A stretch of 64,000 nucleotides of DNA from contig CALXWO010000003.1 in NCBI GenBank assembly GCA_944392485.1, positions 1 to 64,000 of the forward strand, read 5' to 3'. Positions 46,512 to 56,967 of the stretch are shown here, one piece after another. Position 1 is the first letter of the stretch. Each line of letters opens with the position of its first letter. The notes under the pieces are model-generated. The model had not been told where the DNA came from, searched no databases, and saw only the letters and a list, made by a program, of their open reading frames with translations. Source of the DNA: an uncultured Clostridia bacterium. GTDB taxonomy: Bacteria; Bacillota; Clostridia; TANB77; CAG-508. The position numbers and the translations under genes are program-made.

Positions 46512-48440
46512 TCATTTAAACACTTTTCTATAATAGTCGTTTTCTAATATTAGTCTAGACATTTCAAATTTTTTGTAAATTATTTCGTTTATTTGTTTAA
46601 TGTAATTTTCGTCTATTTCTACTCCATCATTTGCAAAAAATTCTCCTGTTATTGAATTATACTTTCCTTTGTTTGTAATAAAACTTCTGTCTGAAAATAT
46701 AACAATAGACTCTGCATCTGATAACAAATCTCTTCCCATTAATAATCTCGAATCATATTCTACACCAAATAAATTTAAAACTGTAGGTAAAATATCTAAA
46801 CTTGAACCTAGTTTTTCAACTTTCACAGGTTCTTTCATACTTCCACTCCATATTAGCAAAGGCATATGGTATTTTTCAAAAGTGTCATCTCTTTCATAAG
46901 TTGAAAGCTCATTAATTTGGTCTAATGTTAGTCCATATGGAAAGTGATCTCCACTAATTACAATTACTGTGTCTTCTAGTTTTCCTTTTTCTTCTAGTTC
47001 TTGAAGAATTCTTCCTACTGCCTTGTCAAGTTCAATATTTGCTGCTAAATAACTTTTTGCTTTATCTGAATATGGCAAATCTTTTACTTTGTCCCAATTT
47101 CTATCTACCATGCAATTTCCACTTTTAGTATAGTTTAAATGTCCACTAACTGTCATATAATATGCTAAAAATTTATCATTATTTATATAGTCATCAATTG
47201 TTACATCTACCATTTCATAGTCACTATTGGGCCATTTGCTTGTATCCATTCTATCTTCTAGCCCTGTTCCTACTGCTAAATAAGAATTGTACCCCATTGT
47301 TTCTATATATTTGTCTCTATCATAAAATGTTGCTGTATGGTTATGATAAGCATTTGAAGAATACCCTAAACTCTCAAATACATTTGCATATGAATATGGT
47401 ATATAATTTCCATCAATCTCCTTAAAACTCCACACACCCTCTTTTGGCAAAAGCGAAGTGTCTGTTATGTACTCTCCATCTGATGTACTTACTGGGAATA
47501 TTGGCGTATAAAAATTGTCAAATTGGAATCCTTCTTTATATAACTTATATAGGTTTGGTGTTAAATCTTCTCTTATTGCAAGAGAACTAAAACTTTCGGC
47601 AACTAACACAATTAAATTTTTATCTTTAAATATACCGGTATATTCATTTTTATTGCTTGGAGTTTGTTCTTTAAAATATTCATGCATTTGCTTAATTGTT
47701 TGGTCATTTTCTTCTTGAATTAATTTGTCAAAATCTATATTTGTTACATTGTATTCTATATTTTGTTCTTCTTTGTTGTTATCTACTGCTACTTCAACAG
47801 ATAGATTTTCTTCAAATCCAAATACAAATCTTTGGAAGTCTAATCTCATTGCTGTTAAAAATCCCATTCTTTTTGCTGTAAGCTTTGGAACGTGTGTATT
47901 ATAATATAAATTTTTATTCGAATATATATCATTATTACCTATAAAATTTACACACAATATTGCAACTGCTTGCACTAAAATTAATATAATAATTTCTATT
48001 AATATATTTTTAAATTTTTGTTTTTCAAAACTAATTACTTTCTTTTTGTGTAATATTATTAATGGAATAAGTGGTAGCATAAATAATAAAATTCCATACC
48101 AATTTCTTAAAATCATATCAAATATTACATCCATAAATTCTGTAACTTGCCCACCATTCATTATTGAATAAAACGAAAGTATTGATTCATACATGCTATA
48201 ATACACAATTTGTGCTCCATATAGTACTATTAAAAAAATAGTTATAATATATGTAATTACCTTATTTGCTTTTTCTTTAAATAAACTTGATATAATATTT
48301 AACACTATAGCAATAGGAATAGAAAATAAAACAACTAGCCAAAAGCTACTTGGAAATTCTTTATATATTAAAAAAGAAAATACAAGTTCTTGATAAATTA
48401 TAAATAAAATATAATAAAATAATAAGCTAAATTTTTTCAT
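46512..48440 (-). CDS. Lipoteichoic acid synthase-like phosphoglycerol transferase
   Basis: The start MKKFSLLFYY at 48440 follows GGAG. The 642-aa protein has five N-terminal membrane helices (through residue ~175) and an extracellular sulfatase-like domain. That domain contains LVAESFSSLAI, the likely catalytic Thr in FPVSTSDGEYITD, and the metal-binding VIVISGDHFPYG. LtaS-type enzymes polymerise glycerol phosphate from phosphatidylglycerol. The exact polymer is unknown. The end abuts the 36-bp tandem repeats. Confidence 0.88.
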   Translation of the reverse strand: MKKFSLLFYYILFIIYQELVFSFLIYKEFPSSFWLVVLFSIPIAIVLNIISSLFKEKANKVITYIITIFLIVLYGAQIVYYSMYESILSFYSIMNGGQVTEFMDVIFDMILRNWYGILLFMLPLIPLIILHKKKVISFEKQKFKNILIEIIILILVQAVAILCVNFIGNNDIYSNKNLYYNTHVPKLTAKRMGFLTAMRLDFQRFVFGFEENLSVEVAVDNNKEEQNIEYNVTNIDFDKLIQEENDQTIKQMHEYFKEQTPSNKNEYTGIFKDKNLIVLVAESFSSLAIREDLTPNLYKLYKEGFQFDNFYTPIFPVSTSDGEYITDTSLLPKEGVWSFKEIDGNYIPYSYANVFESLGYSSNAYHNHTATFYDRDKYIETMGYNSYLAVGTGLEDRMDTSKWPNSDYEMVDVTIDDYINNDKFLAYYMTVSGHLNYTKSGNCMVDRNWDKVKDLPYSDKAKSYLAANIELDKAVGRILQELEEKGKLEDTVIVISGDHFPYGLTLDQINELSTYERDDTFEKYHMPLLIWSGSMKEPVKVEKLGSSLDILPTVLNLFGVEYDSRLLMGRDLLSDAESIVIFSDRSFITNKGKYNSITGEFFANDGVEIDENYIKQINEIIYKKFEMSRLILENDYYRKVFK

Positions 48441-48522
48441 ATGCTTTCTCCTTGCTTTAAACATTTTTGTATTATAATAATATATCTTTTTCTTGTAAAA
48501 TGCAAATTGGAATTTGATTCAG

Positions 48523-48618
48523 AGGTGAGAAGTGGGATGTAGGAAGTGTGAAATTAGGGTAAGCCTTGCGTAGGCTGACCCTAAAAAGCACACCTCACAC
48601 TTCGCACCTCTCACTTCT
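48523..48618. repeat. Host palindromic intergenic repeat, copy 1
   Basis: About 96 bp reading GAGAAGTGGGATGTAGGAAG, then AAATTAGGGTAAGCC, then CACACCTCACACTTCGCACC and CTCTCACTTCTC. The two ends are imperfectly complementary, so RNA or single-stranded DNA would form a long hairpin. It lies in the 267-bp gap between the LTA synthase gene and the 58-aa membrane gene. Four more copies lie at 54.1, 55.0, 58.2 and 60.2 kb. Confidence 0.85.
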
Positions 48619-48707
48619 CAAAAACAAATTACATTTTCTTCTTGAAAGAATTAAAATAATAATATATAATATATAATATATTTATATTCAATTAAAAGGA
48701 GTGATGT

Positions 48708-48884
48708 ATGATGAAAGTATACGATAAGGAAATATATGAAAAACAGGAAAGTATTAAGTTTACCCTTTTAATTGTTATTGTATTTTTGGTTGGTTTTTTT
48801 GCTGGATATATCGCTAGTTCATTTACGTCTAATTCTAAAGAAATAAACACCCAAAATAACATACAACAAATTGAAAATATTTAA
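48708..48884 (+). CDS. 58-aa single-pass membrane protein
   Basis: An ATG at 48708 follows AAAAGGAG at good spacing. The frame encodes MMKVYDKEIYEKQESIK, one membrane helix (FTLLIVIVFLVGFFAGYIA) and a short polar tail. It is isolated on the plus strand between leftward genes. Size and topology resemble small stress or cell-envelope peptides, but no family is recognised. Confidence 0.65.
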   Translation: MMKVYDKEIYEKQESIKFTLLIVIVFLVGFFAGYIASSFTSNSKEINTQNNIQQIENI

Positions 48885-48947
48885 TATGTAATAAAAAAAG
48901 TATAAAATTAAATCAATTTTATAATTTTTTATATTTTGGTAATTTTT

Positions 48948-51900
48948 TTATTCTACACTTTTTAAACTTGCTATCATATCTATTTTTTTAAGTTCTTTAT
49001 TCATTATTAAATTAATTAATATTGCAAATACTACTGTCATTAAAAATGCAAATATATAGCTTGTAATATATGTTTCTCTGCCAAACATTACTATATCCAT
49101 TTCTGCAGTTGAAATTATAAAGAATAATAAATACACACCTAAAATTAATCCAATAACTACTCCTAAAAGTGTTAATATTATATTTTCTCTAAATACATAA
49201 CTCGATAACTCTTTATTATAAAATCCCAATAATTTTATTGTTGCAAGTTCTCTTTTCCTTTCCTCTATATTTATGCTATTTAAATTGTATAATACAACAA
49301 ACGCAAGTAATGCTGCACAAATTATTAATACTATTACTATAATATCTAAGCTTCCTATCATGTCTGTAAAACTATCGCTAATTGTACTAATTTTTAAAAC
49401 TTGTGATATATTGTCATTTTCTAATAAATATTTTGAAATTTGTTCTTCTCGTTCATCTCCTAATTCTTCATTTGCTTTTAAATATATTTGATTATCAATC
49501 ATTTTTTCATTAAATGTTTGTTCATATACCTCTTTATCCATATATATGTAGTGATATATATAATTTTCAATTATACCTGTCACTTTAACATTTTTATAAT
49601 TATCATCACTAATTTCTATTGTAATTTCACTACCAACAGTAACATTTAATAATTTAGATAATTTTTCTGTTATTATAACTCCATCTTTTTGAATAGATAT
49701 ATGTTGCTTTGTTTCTCTATCTTGCATATTAACAAAGTCTGTTAATTCTTCTTTGTCATCTACTCCTACAATGTAAACGTTTTGCTCATTTCCATTTGCA
49801 GAAACATTGTTTGTTTGTTGTCTTAAATATGTGTATTTTGCATTTGGAATTTCTTTTTGTATATATTTATTTAATTCTTCTATTTTTTTATCAGTTAATC
49901 CATCTTTTAAAGTTAATTCAAAATCATAATTTCTTATTTCTCCATATTGCTTACTTACAATTGAAGCAATTGAATCTCTTAATCCAAATCCTGTAAATAT
50001 TAAAGCTGTACACCCTGCAATTCCTATTATTGTCATAAATAAACGTTTTTTATACCTAAATACATTTCGTGCAGTTATTTTTTGTATAAATTTTAAGTGT
50101 TTCCAAATAAATGGAATCCTTTCTAAAAATATTTTTTTACCTTCTTTTGGTGTTTTAGGCCTCATTAAATTAGCTGGTGTCTCTCTTAATATTTTATAGC
50201 ACCCTAAAATTGTAGCAAGTGTTGTTGCTGCAAATGCAGACACTCCTGCAATTAATGCATATTTCATATTTATATTCATTAACACACTTGGCATGGTTGT
50301 ATATAAAATACCATAAGTTTTCGCAACTATCCATGGCAATGTGTATGAACCAATTATTGTTCCTAATATTGCTCCAGAAAGTGTTGCTGAAATAGAATAT
50401 AATAAATATTTTAATGAAATTTTATATTTACTATATCCCAAAGATTTGTAAGTTCCAATATTCCCTCTGTTTTCTTCTACCATTCTTGTCATCGCTGTTA
50501 ATGAAACTAATGCTGCAACCAAAAAGAATATTATAGGAAAAACCTTTCCAATTGTTGAAACAGAGTCACAATCAGATTTGTATGAAACATACCCCTCATT
50601 AGTTTCCAAATTTAAAGCATAAATCTTTACACTTAAATCTTCTAAATCTTTTTCATTTTTTGCAATTTCTTCTTCTGCATCTTCTATTTCTTTAAAAGCT
50701 TCCTCTTTTTCTTCGTTAAATTTACTTTCATTTTCTTTTAGTTCTTTCCAACCATTATCTATTTCATTTTGTGCAGATATAAATCTACTTTCTGCTGTTT
50801 TTTTATTGTTTTTTAATTCTTGTTTTTGCTCTCCTAATTCTTCTACACCTTTGCTATATTCTTCTTTTCCTTCTTCTAATTGTTCTACATATTCGTTTAG
50901 CATTTGCTTTTGATTTTTGATTTCTTCTTTTCCACTTATTAAATTTTTTACATTAGAAATCAATTCTTCTGGAGCAGAAATACTTTGTAAATATTCTAAA
51001 TATGTGTTTAAATCATTTACACCACTTGACTCTAATAATTGTTTTTCTGCGTTTTGTAATTCTTTTTCCTTTTGTTCTAATGTTTCTAATCCGTTATTTA
51101 ACTCTTCTTGTTTACTATCTAACATATTTTTAGTAGAAGCTAAGGTTTTTTCTCCTTCTTCTATTTGTTCTTCATACTTATTTATTTGAGTGTAAAAGTT
51201 TTGCTTTTGTGATACAAGTTCGTTTTCTGCATCTTCTAATTTAATCTTTGCATTTTCAATTTCATTTTCTGCATTTTCGAGCTCATCTTTAGCGTCTTGT
51301 ATTTCTTTTTTTGCTTCTTCAATTTTGTCATTTCCCTCTTGCTTAATATCTTGAGCCTTATTTTCTGCTAGGCTATCAATTTTACCTTCTATTTTATCCT
51401 GCACACTTTCTATTTCCTGTATATATTCATCTGATGTTCTATCAATATTATTAGTGTTTACTCTTGCATAAATATTTGTATATTGCTCTAATGAAAAAGC
51501 ATTTTCTAGAACCAATGCAAATCCATAGACTGTACCATCTACAAGTGTAGTATTTCCTCTTGACATAGAAATATATAATGGACTATTTGCAAAGCCTACA
51601 ACAGTATATTTAGTAGTTTTAAATACATCTTTTAAATCTCCCGCTTCTGCATCAACAAATTCAATGGTGTCTCCTAAATTGTATTCTCCCTTTAATTTGC
51701 TATCTAAAACAATTTGATTTTGTTCTGTAGGATATGTTCCTTCAACCATTTCATATCTGTTTATTGTATTTTGTGTTGTTTGTTTTGGAATTGAAATTAC
51801 ATTTATAACTTTTTCTTTTTCTTCCTTTTCTACAATCACATATGTAGATTTAACTTTATCTATATAACTAATATCCTCCATTTTTTGAATTTGTTCTATA

Positions 51901-52115
51901 TCTTTATCCTCAAATCCAACTGTTGACACAAAATTTAAATCATATACATTATAATCATTTAAATATTTGTTTAAAGTACGTAGCATATCTGGGCTTGAAG
52001 CATTTATTCCCACATACAAAGCAACCCCTAATATTACAATTGCAATAATAGAGATATATCTTTTTCTTGTCTTTTTAATTTCTCTTACAATGTCCTTTAG
52101 ATATGCCTTTTTCAT
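48948..52115 (-). CDS. FtsX-type ABC exporter permease with large coiled-coil domain
   Basis: The 1055-aa protein begins with a basic segment and a first helix (ISIIAIVILGVALYVGI), then an extracellular MacB-like domain with a coiled coil of about 250 residues (residues 250-500, DELENAENEIENAKIKLEDA). The first FtsX core (PIIFFLVAALVSLTAMTRMV), further helices and a C-terminal FtsX core (DIIVIVLIICAALLAFVVLY) follow. It pairs with the ATPase gene 13 bp upstream. The substrate is unknown; exported peptide, lipid or antibiotic is possible. Confidence 0.85.
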   Translation of the reverse strand: MKKAYLKDIVREIKKTRKRYISIIAIVILGVALYVGINASSPDMLRTLNKYLNDYNVYDLNFVSTVGFEDKDIEQIQKMEDISYIDKVKSTYVIVEKEEKEKVINVISIPKQTTQNTINRYEMVEGTYPTEQNQIVLDSKLKGEYNLGDTIEFVDAEAGDLKDVFKTTKYTVVGFANSPLYISMSRGNTTLVDGTVYGFALVLENAFSLEQYTNIYARVNTNNIDRTSDEYIQEIESVQDKIEGKIDSLAENKAQDIKQEGNDKIEEAKKEIQDAKDELENAENEIENAKIKLEDAENELVSQKQNFYTQINKYEEQIEEGEKTLASTKNMLDSKQEELNNGLETLEQKEKELQNAEKQLLESSGVNDLNTYLEYLQSISAPEELISNVKNLISGKEEIKNQKQMLNEYVEQLEEGKEEYSKGVEELGEQKQELKNNKKTAESRFISAQNEIDNGWKELKENESKFNEEKEEAFKEIEDAEEEIAKNEKDLEDLSVKIYALNLETNEGYVSYKSDCDSVSTIGKVFPIIFFLVAALVSLTAMTRMVEENRGNIGTYKSLGYSKYKISLKYLLYSISATLSGAILGTIIGSYTLPWIVAKTYGILYTTMPSVLMNINMKYALIAGVSAFAATTLATILGCYKILRETPANLMRPKTPKEGKKIFLERIPFIWKHLKFIQKITARNVFRYKKRLFMTIIGIAGCTALIFTGFGLRDSIASIVSKQYGEIRNYDFELTLKDGLTDKKIEELNKYIQKEIPNAKYTYLRQQTNNVSANGNEQNVYIVGVDDKEELTDFVNMQDRETKQHISIQKDGVIITEKLSKLLNVTVGSEITIEISDDNYKNVKVTGIIENYIYHYIYMDKEVYEQTFNEKMIDNQIYLKANEELGDEREEQISKYLLENDNISQVLKISTISDSFTDMIGSLDIIVIVLIICAALLAFVVLYNLNSINIEERKRELATIKLLGFYNKELSSYVFRENIILTLLGVVIGLILGVYLLFFIISTAEMDIVMFGRETYITSYIFAFLMTVVFAILINLIMNKELKKIDMIASLKSVE

Positions 52116-52128
52116 TAAAATTTCCTTT

Positions 52129-52824
52129 CTACCATTCTATTTGGTCAATTGAAATTGGGTTTTCATTTATTCTATTCTCACTAACTCTTCCATTTTTTAT
52201 TTTTATAATTCTATCTGCCATAGGAGTTATTGCCTGATTATGTGTAATTATTATAACTGTTATATTTTTTTGTCTTGCTGTATTTTGTAATAATTTTAAA
52301 ACTTCTTTTCCTGTATTATAATCTAATGCTCCTGTTGGTTCATCACATAAAAGTAACTTTGGATTTTTAGCAATTGCCCTTGCTATAGAAACCCTTTGTT
52401 GTTCTCCACCAGATAACTGTCCTGGAAAATTATCCATTCTTTTTTCTAATCCCACTTCTTTTAAAACCTCTGTAGGATTTAAAGCATCTTTGCAAATTTG
52501 ACTTGCAAGTTCTACATTTTCCTTTGCTGTTAAGTTTGGAATTAAATTATAAAACTGGAACACAAAACCTATATCATTTCTTCTATATGTTGTAAGTTGT
52601 CTCTCGTTATATTTACTTATATCTTTTTTATCTACTATTATTTGTCCTTCTGTTACACTATCCATTCCTCCTATTAAATTTAAAACTGTCGTTTTACCTG
52701 CACCACTTGGTCCAACAACAACCAATATTTCTCCTTTTTCTCCAGAAAAAGATACTCCGTCTGCTGCCCTTACTTTTCCATTATTATATGTTTTTACAAC
52801 ATTTTTTAATTCTATATAACTCAT
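52129..52824 (-). CDS. ABC transporter ATPase, MacB/LolD type
   Basis: The 231-aa ATPase has Walker [15 protein letters not shown], the signature [19 protein letters not shown], Walker [13 protein letters not shown] and H-loop IIITHNQAI. This family pairs with FtsX-type permeases, here the next gene in the operon. It powers export rather than import. Confidence 0.92.
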   Translation of the reverse strand: MSYIELKNVVKTYNNGKVRAADGVSFSGEKGEILVVVGPSGAGKTTVLNLIGGMDSVTEGQIIVDKKDISKYNERQLTTYRRNDIGFVFQFYNLIPNLTAKENVELASQICKDALNPTEVLKEVGLEKRMDNFPGQLSGGEQQRVSIARAIAKNPKLLLCDEPTGALDYNTGKEVLKLLQNTARQKNITVIIITHNQAITPMADRIIKIKNGRVSENRINENPISIDQIEW

Positions 52825-52878
52825 TTATTTCCTCCCATATTAATTATATTAGCAAATAAATATGAACTAATTATGAAT

Positions 52879-52936
52879 TAACATTTGGGACGGAGCAAAA
52901 TATTACTTTTGAAATTTTGCTCCGTCCCAAATGTTA
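52879..52936. repeat. 23-bp perfect inverted repeat with GGGACGGAGCAAAAT core
   Basis: Arms 52879-52901 and 52914-52936 are perfect complements with a 12-base loop. It ends on the stop codon of the AI-2E gene and may act as a terminator despite lacking a T-run. It shares TTTGCTCCG with the tandem repeat at 46411. Confidence 0.8.
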
Positions 52937-54055
52937 AGTTTTCTTTGATATTCTATACTCAATAAAGTCATTTACAAGTATTTTTATTATTGCAATTATT
53001 GGTACTGCTAGGAACATTCCAAGTATTCCTAAGTATGCACCAAATACAGTAACTGAAAAGATTACCAATATTGGGCTTAATTTTAATGCATTTCCTACTA
53101 TTCTTGGGTTTATTATATTTGCATCTAGTTGTTGTAATATTATAACCACAATAAGCATCCATATAGCTTGTGAAAATCCTCCTGTAAATACCGTTATTAT
53201 AGTTGCTATTGTAATTGCTATTATTGATCCAAAATAAGGTATCATATTAAATAGTCCTATCATAAATCCAAGTAATACCCAGTATTTTATTCCCATAATC
53301 CACATTGCAATTGAAACTATAATACCAACTATTATAGCATCTAATAACTGGCTAGATATAAACTTAAAGAAAATGTCATTTGCTTTTAAAAAATAGTTTC
53401 CTATTCTTTTGGCTGTTTCTTTTTTAAATAATGCATAATTTAACTTCTTTAAAAACTCTAAAATTTGACTTCTTTCTAACAATACATATATAGACATTAT
53501 TATAGTTACAAACACACTAAAGATTGCACTTGCAACACCTACTACTCCTTTAATATATGCATATATGTTGTCAAAACTTAATATTTTAGTGATATCTATA
53601 GTTTGTAAATTTCTTATTATTTCTTGTATTGACTCTCTTTTTATTAAAGAATCATCTGGTAAATTATCTATGTAATTTATAGCATTTTGATAATATCCTG
53701 GTAAGTTATTTGCAAGTTCTACTATGCTTTTTGATAATGCTGGAATTATTATATATATAACCAATGCTAGTAACAATAATGCAATTATATATACTGTAAT
53801 TACAGATAATCCTCTTGCTCTTTTTTTCATAAATTTAAATTTTATTTTTTTATATAGCCCTTCTATTTTTTTGCAAGGTATATAAAAAATATATGCTAAT
53901 AATATTCCCAAAAGAAATGGCATTAATATTGATATTAATTTCCCAATCCAATTAGATATATCATTAAAATTATCTAATGTGTTATATACAAATATAACTG
54001 CTACTGCAAAAGTAAACCAGTATATCCATTTAGTCCAGTTTTTTATTTCTTTCAT
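52934..54055 (-). CDS. AI-2E family transporter
   Basis: The 373-aa protein has seven to eight membrane helices and the family motif GLFNMIPYFGSIIAITIATIITV, with ILQQLDANIINPRIVGNALKLSP after it. AI-2E proteins (YtvI/PerM-like) transport small molecules, in some cases ions or signals; the substrate here is unknown. It starts with TTCTCC-flanked RBS after the host repeat copy 2. Confidence 0.85.
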   Translation of the reverse strand: MKEIKNWTKWIYWFTFAVAVIFVYNTLDNFNDISNWIGKLISILMPFLLGILLAYIFYIPCKKIEGLYKKIKFKFMKKRARGLSVITVYIIALLLLALVIYIIIPALSKSIVELANNLPGYYQNAINYIDNLPDDSLIKRESIQEIIRNLQTIDITKILSFDNIYAYIKGVVGVASAIFSVFVTIIMSIYVLLERSQILEFLKKLNYALFKKETAKRIGNYFLKANDIFFKFISSQLLDAIIVGIIVSIAMWIMGIKYWVLLGFMIGLFNMIPYFGSIIAITIATIITVFTGGFSQAIWMLIVVIILQQLDANIINPRIVGNALKLSPILVIFSVTVFGAYLGILGMFLAVPIIAIIKILVNDFIEYRISKKT

Positions 54056-54107
54056 TTTTCTCTCCTTTTTTACTTTACTAGTGTATATTAATATATAAAT
54101 TGAAATT

Positions 54108-54212
54108 TATCTGAGAAGTGAGAAGTGGGATGTGGGAAGTGTGAAATTAGGGTAAGCCTTACGTAGTCAAACCCTAAAAAGCACACCTCACACTTCACAC
54201 CTCTCACCTCTC
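54108..54212. repeat. Host palindromic intergenic repeat, copy 2
   Basis: Same family as 48523-48618 (GAGAAGTGGGATGTGGGAAG ... AAATTAGGGTAAGCC ... CACACCTCACACTTCACACC). It is followed by a CAAATCACAATTTG end that matches the flanks of the other copies. Confidence 0.85.
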
Positions 54213-54221
54213 AAAAACAAA

Positions 54222-54983
54222 TCACAATTTGTTTGCTATTTCTAACCCTATTGGGCAATGATCACTTCCCATTATTTCTGAATAGATATATGCATCTTTT
54301 ATATTATTACTTATTCTATCAGATACTAAAAAATAGTCAATACGCCATCCAGCATTATTTGCTCTTGCATTAAACATATAAGACCACCAAGTATATGCCC
54401 CTTCTTTTTCTGGATAAATTTTTCTAAATGTATCTGTAAAACCGTTTTTTAAAAGTGCGTCTATTTTTCCTCTCTCTTCGTCTGTAAAACCTGCATTTTT
54501 TCTATTAGATTTAGGATTTTTTAAATCTATTTCTGTGTGTGCTACATTTAAATCCCCACATATTATTACAGGTTTTATTTTATCCAAATTCTTTAAATAT
54601 TTTCTAAACTCGTCTTCCCACTCCATTCTGTATTCTAATCTTGCAAGTTCGCGTCCTGAATTTGGTGTATAACAATTTACTAAATAGAACTTTTCAAACT
54701 CTAAAGTTATTACTCTTCCTTCTTTATCATGTTCTTCTTTCCCTATTCCATAACTTGCATTTATTGGCTTTATTTTTGTAAATACTGCTGTGCCCGAATA
54801 TCCTTTTCTTTCTGCATAATTAAAATATTCATAATATCCTTTTAAATCTAATTCTATTTGACCTTCTTGCATTTTTGTTTCTTGGACACAAAATATATCT
54901 GCATTTAGTTTTTTAAATGCTTCTTCAAACCCTTTTTTATATATTGCCCTTAGTCCATTTACATTCCAAGATACTAATTTCAT
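54222..54983 (-). CDS. xthA: Exodeoxyribonuclease III
   Basis: The 253-aa enzyme has the EEP/ExoA fold: KLVSWNVNGLRA with metal-binding Asn, IFCVQETKMQEGQ with catalytic Glu, VNCYTPNSGRE, VIICGDLNVAH with Asp and Asn, and the C-terminal GSDHCPIGL with His. It repairs abasic sites. No anomaly is visible. Confidence 0.95.
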   Translation of the reverse strand: MKLVSWNVNGLRAIYKKGFEEAFKKLNADIFCVQETKMQEGQIELDLKGYYEYFNYAERKGYSGTAVFTKIKPINASYGIGKEEHDKEGRVITLEFEKFYLVNCYTPNSGRELARLEYRMEWEDEFRKYLKNLDKIKPVIICGDLNVAHTEIDLKNPKSNRKNAGFTDEERGKIDALLKNGFTDTFRKIYPEKEGAYTWWSYMFNARANNAGWRIDYFLVSDRISNNIKDAYIYSEIMGSDHCPIGLEIANKL

Positions 54984-55014
54984 TTATATTCTCCTTTACA
55001 AATTGTAATTTGTT

Positions 55015-55118
55015 GTTGTGATGTGAGAGGTGTGAAGTGTGAGGTGTGCTTTTTAGGGCTAGGCTACGTAAGGCTTACCCTAATTTCACACTTCCCACAT
55101 CCCACTTCTCACTTCTCA
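55015..55118. repeat. Host palindromic intergenic repeat, copy 3, inverted
   Basis: Same sequence family in the opposite orientation to copies 1, 2 and 5: GGTGTGAAGTGTGAGGTGTGC ... GGCTTACCCTAATTTCACAC ... CCCACTTCTCACTTCTC. It is flanked by AATTTG and CAAATTAC ends. Confidence 0.85.
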
Positions 55119-55211
55119 TACAAATTACAGTTAAAAGTAATTGTTGATTTTTTGTTGACTTCAACAAAAAATCTTCATTTACTATTCACTTTTCACTTTT
55201 AGTTTTTCACT

Positions 55212-55238
55212 ATTGTAATTTGCGAAGCAAATTACAAT
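55212..55238. repeat. Short palindrome made of the repeat-end sequence
   Basis: ATTGTAATTTGC-GAA-GCAAATTACAAT is a 12-bp perfect inverted repeat with a 3-base loop. It is the same end sequence that brackets the long repeats, here without a core, directly before the flippase stop. It could be a solo end or an excision remnant. Confidence 0.7.
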
Positions 55239-55243
55239 TTACC

Positions 55244-56899
55244 CTATTCTTTATATAATCTTAATTTAACTAAAACTTTATATATTTTTGTACCAAATGG
55301 TATCATATATATATCTTCTTTTTTTAATATTTTCATTAATAATACTATTAATACATATACCACTGCACCAAATATTATAGATATAATTGTTGATATTGAA
55401 TTTCCAATAACTAGAATTAAAAGTCTGTATGTAATATACACCATTAATCCCATTATTGCTGATGCGAGTATTGGTTTTAAAATATGGTCTTTAAAATTCA
55501 TTTTTAGTTTTACTAGCTTATTTAAATAATAAATACATATTACAAATGATAATCCTTGGCATAATATTGCTGTTATTACTGCACCATATATATTTATTGC
55601 TGGATTACTAATTAATATGATGTTTAATATAAGTTTTAATACTGCACCTATTGCAAGTGCAATTGCTGGAATATGGACCTTACCAAATCCGTAGAGTCCT
55701 CCATTTACTACGTAATTAAGTGTTACAAATATCATTGTAATTGTACTTAGCATAAGTATTCCAGCTCCCTCTGATGCTGCTGGATAAATAAGCTCAAGTA
55801 TTGGTCTTGCAAGGGCAACAAGTCCTGCTGCACATGGCATTATAATTAAAATTGATGCAAAAAATGAAAATGATAATCTTTTATTTACTGTTTCATAATC
55901 TTTTAATGCTATTGCTGATGAAATTGCTGGAACTAAAGCAGTACAGAATGACCCAGTTATTGCAAGTGGTAAATGAATTATTGTAACTACTTTAGATAAT
56001 TGTCCCGAAAGTTCCATTGCAAGCTTCTCTAATTCTTCTTTTGTACCTAAAATTCCTTGAAATGCTGTTTGTATACAGTTACTTATTGTAACTGTATCTA
56101 TTGTATTATTTACTACAGAAACTAAAGAACCTAATGTCATTGGAATAGAAATTGCAAGAATTGTTTTTATAAGCTTTCCTATTGTTTTATTCTCTTGTTC
56201 TACAGTTTGCTCATTACATTCTTTTATAATTCCTTTTTTTCTTCTTTTATAGAAAATAAATAAATATGTAAATGAAATTATAATTGAAAGTGTTGTAGAT
56301 AAATTTCCTCCTGCTGCCATTACTGCAGGGTCTTTTCCAACTAATGCATATACAAATGTAATTGTAAGTATGCAGTTAAAAAATTGTTCCAAAGTTTGAG
56401 ACACACTTGTTGCTTTTTGACTTCCTAATCCTGCAAAATATCCTCTTATTACAGAAGATGATGCAACAAACATTATTGCTGGAGCAAGAACCATTAATAT
56501 GTATTTAATATCTGGTACATTTAATATATTTGTTGCGATAAAACCTGCACCAAAATATAATGCAACAGAAAGTATTGCACCTATAATTGTAAACATTGTA
56601 AGTGATACTTTAAAAATTCTATATGCTCCCTTATGGTCTCCTTTTACTTCTCTTTCTGAAACAAGTTTTGAAATAACAGAAGGTATACCTACAGACGATA
56701 ATGTAAGTAACAATGAATATACAGTATAACCTGCATCATAGTAGCCATTACCGACATCCCCAAAGCCTTCTACATTTACAATTACTAATCTATATATAAA
56801 GCCCAATATTTTTATTAAAATTTGAGCTGCCATAAGCATTGCAACATTTTTCATAAAAGATGTTTTATATTCTTTTTTTATTTTTTCTTCTGCACCCAC
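55244..56899 (-). CDS. SpoVB/MurJ-like lipid-linked saccharide flippase
   Basis: The 551-aa protein has about 14 membrane helices and the polysaccharide-biosynthesis (MATE-like) pattern: AMLMAAQILIKILGFIYRLVIV, GNGYYDAGYTVYSLLLTLSSVGIPSVISKLVSE, VRGYFAGLGSQKATSVSQTLEQFFN. This matches stage V sporulation protein B and related flippases, which move lipid-linked cell-wall precursors. The presence of such a gene is consistent with a spore former but not proof. Confidence 0.85.
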   Translation of the reverse strand: MGAEEKIKKEYKTSFMKNVAMLMAAQILIKILGFIYRLVIVNVEGFGDVGNGYYDAGYTVYSLLLTLSSVGIPSVISKLVSEREVKGDHKGAYRIFKVSLTMFTIIGAILSVALYFGAGFIATNILNVPDIKYILMVLAPAIMFVASSSVIRGYFAGLGSQKATSVSQTLEQFFNCILTITFVYALVGKDPAVMAAGGNLSTTLSIIISFTYLFIFYKRRKKGIIKECNEQTVEQENKTIGKLIKTILAISIPMTLGSLVSVVNNTIDTVTISNCIQTAFQGILGTKEELEKLAMELSGQLSKVVTIIHLPLAITGSFCTALVPAISSAIALKDYETVNKRLSFSFFASILIIMPCAAGLVALARPILELIYPAASEGAGILMLSTITMIFVTLNYVVNGGLYGFGKVHIPAIALAIGAVLKLILNIILISNPAINIYGAVITAILCQGLSFVICIYYLNKLVKLKMNFKDHILKPILASAIMGLMVYITYRLLILVIGNSISTIISIIFGAVVYVLIVLLMKILKKEDIYMIPFGTKIYKVLVKLRLYKE

Positions 56900-56967
56900 T
56901 TAAAACCTCCCTATTAATTTGCATTTTATTTATATCACATATGCTTCTTTTTTACAATAATTATTTA

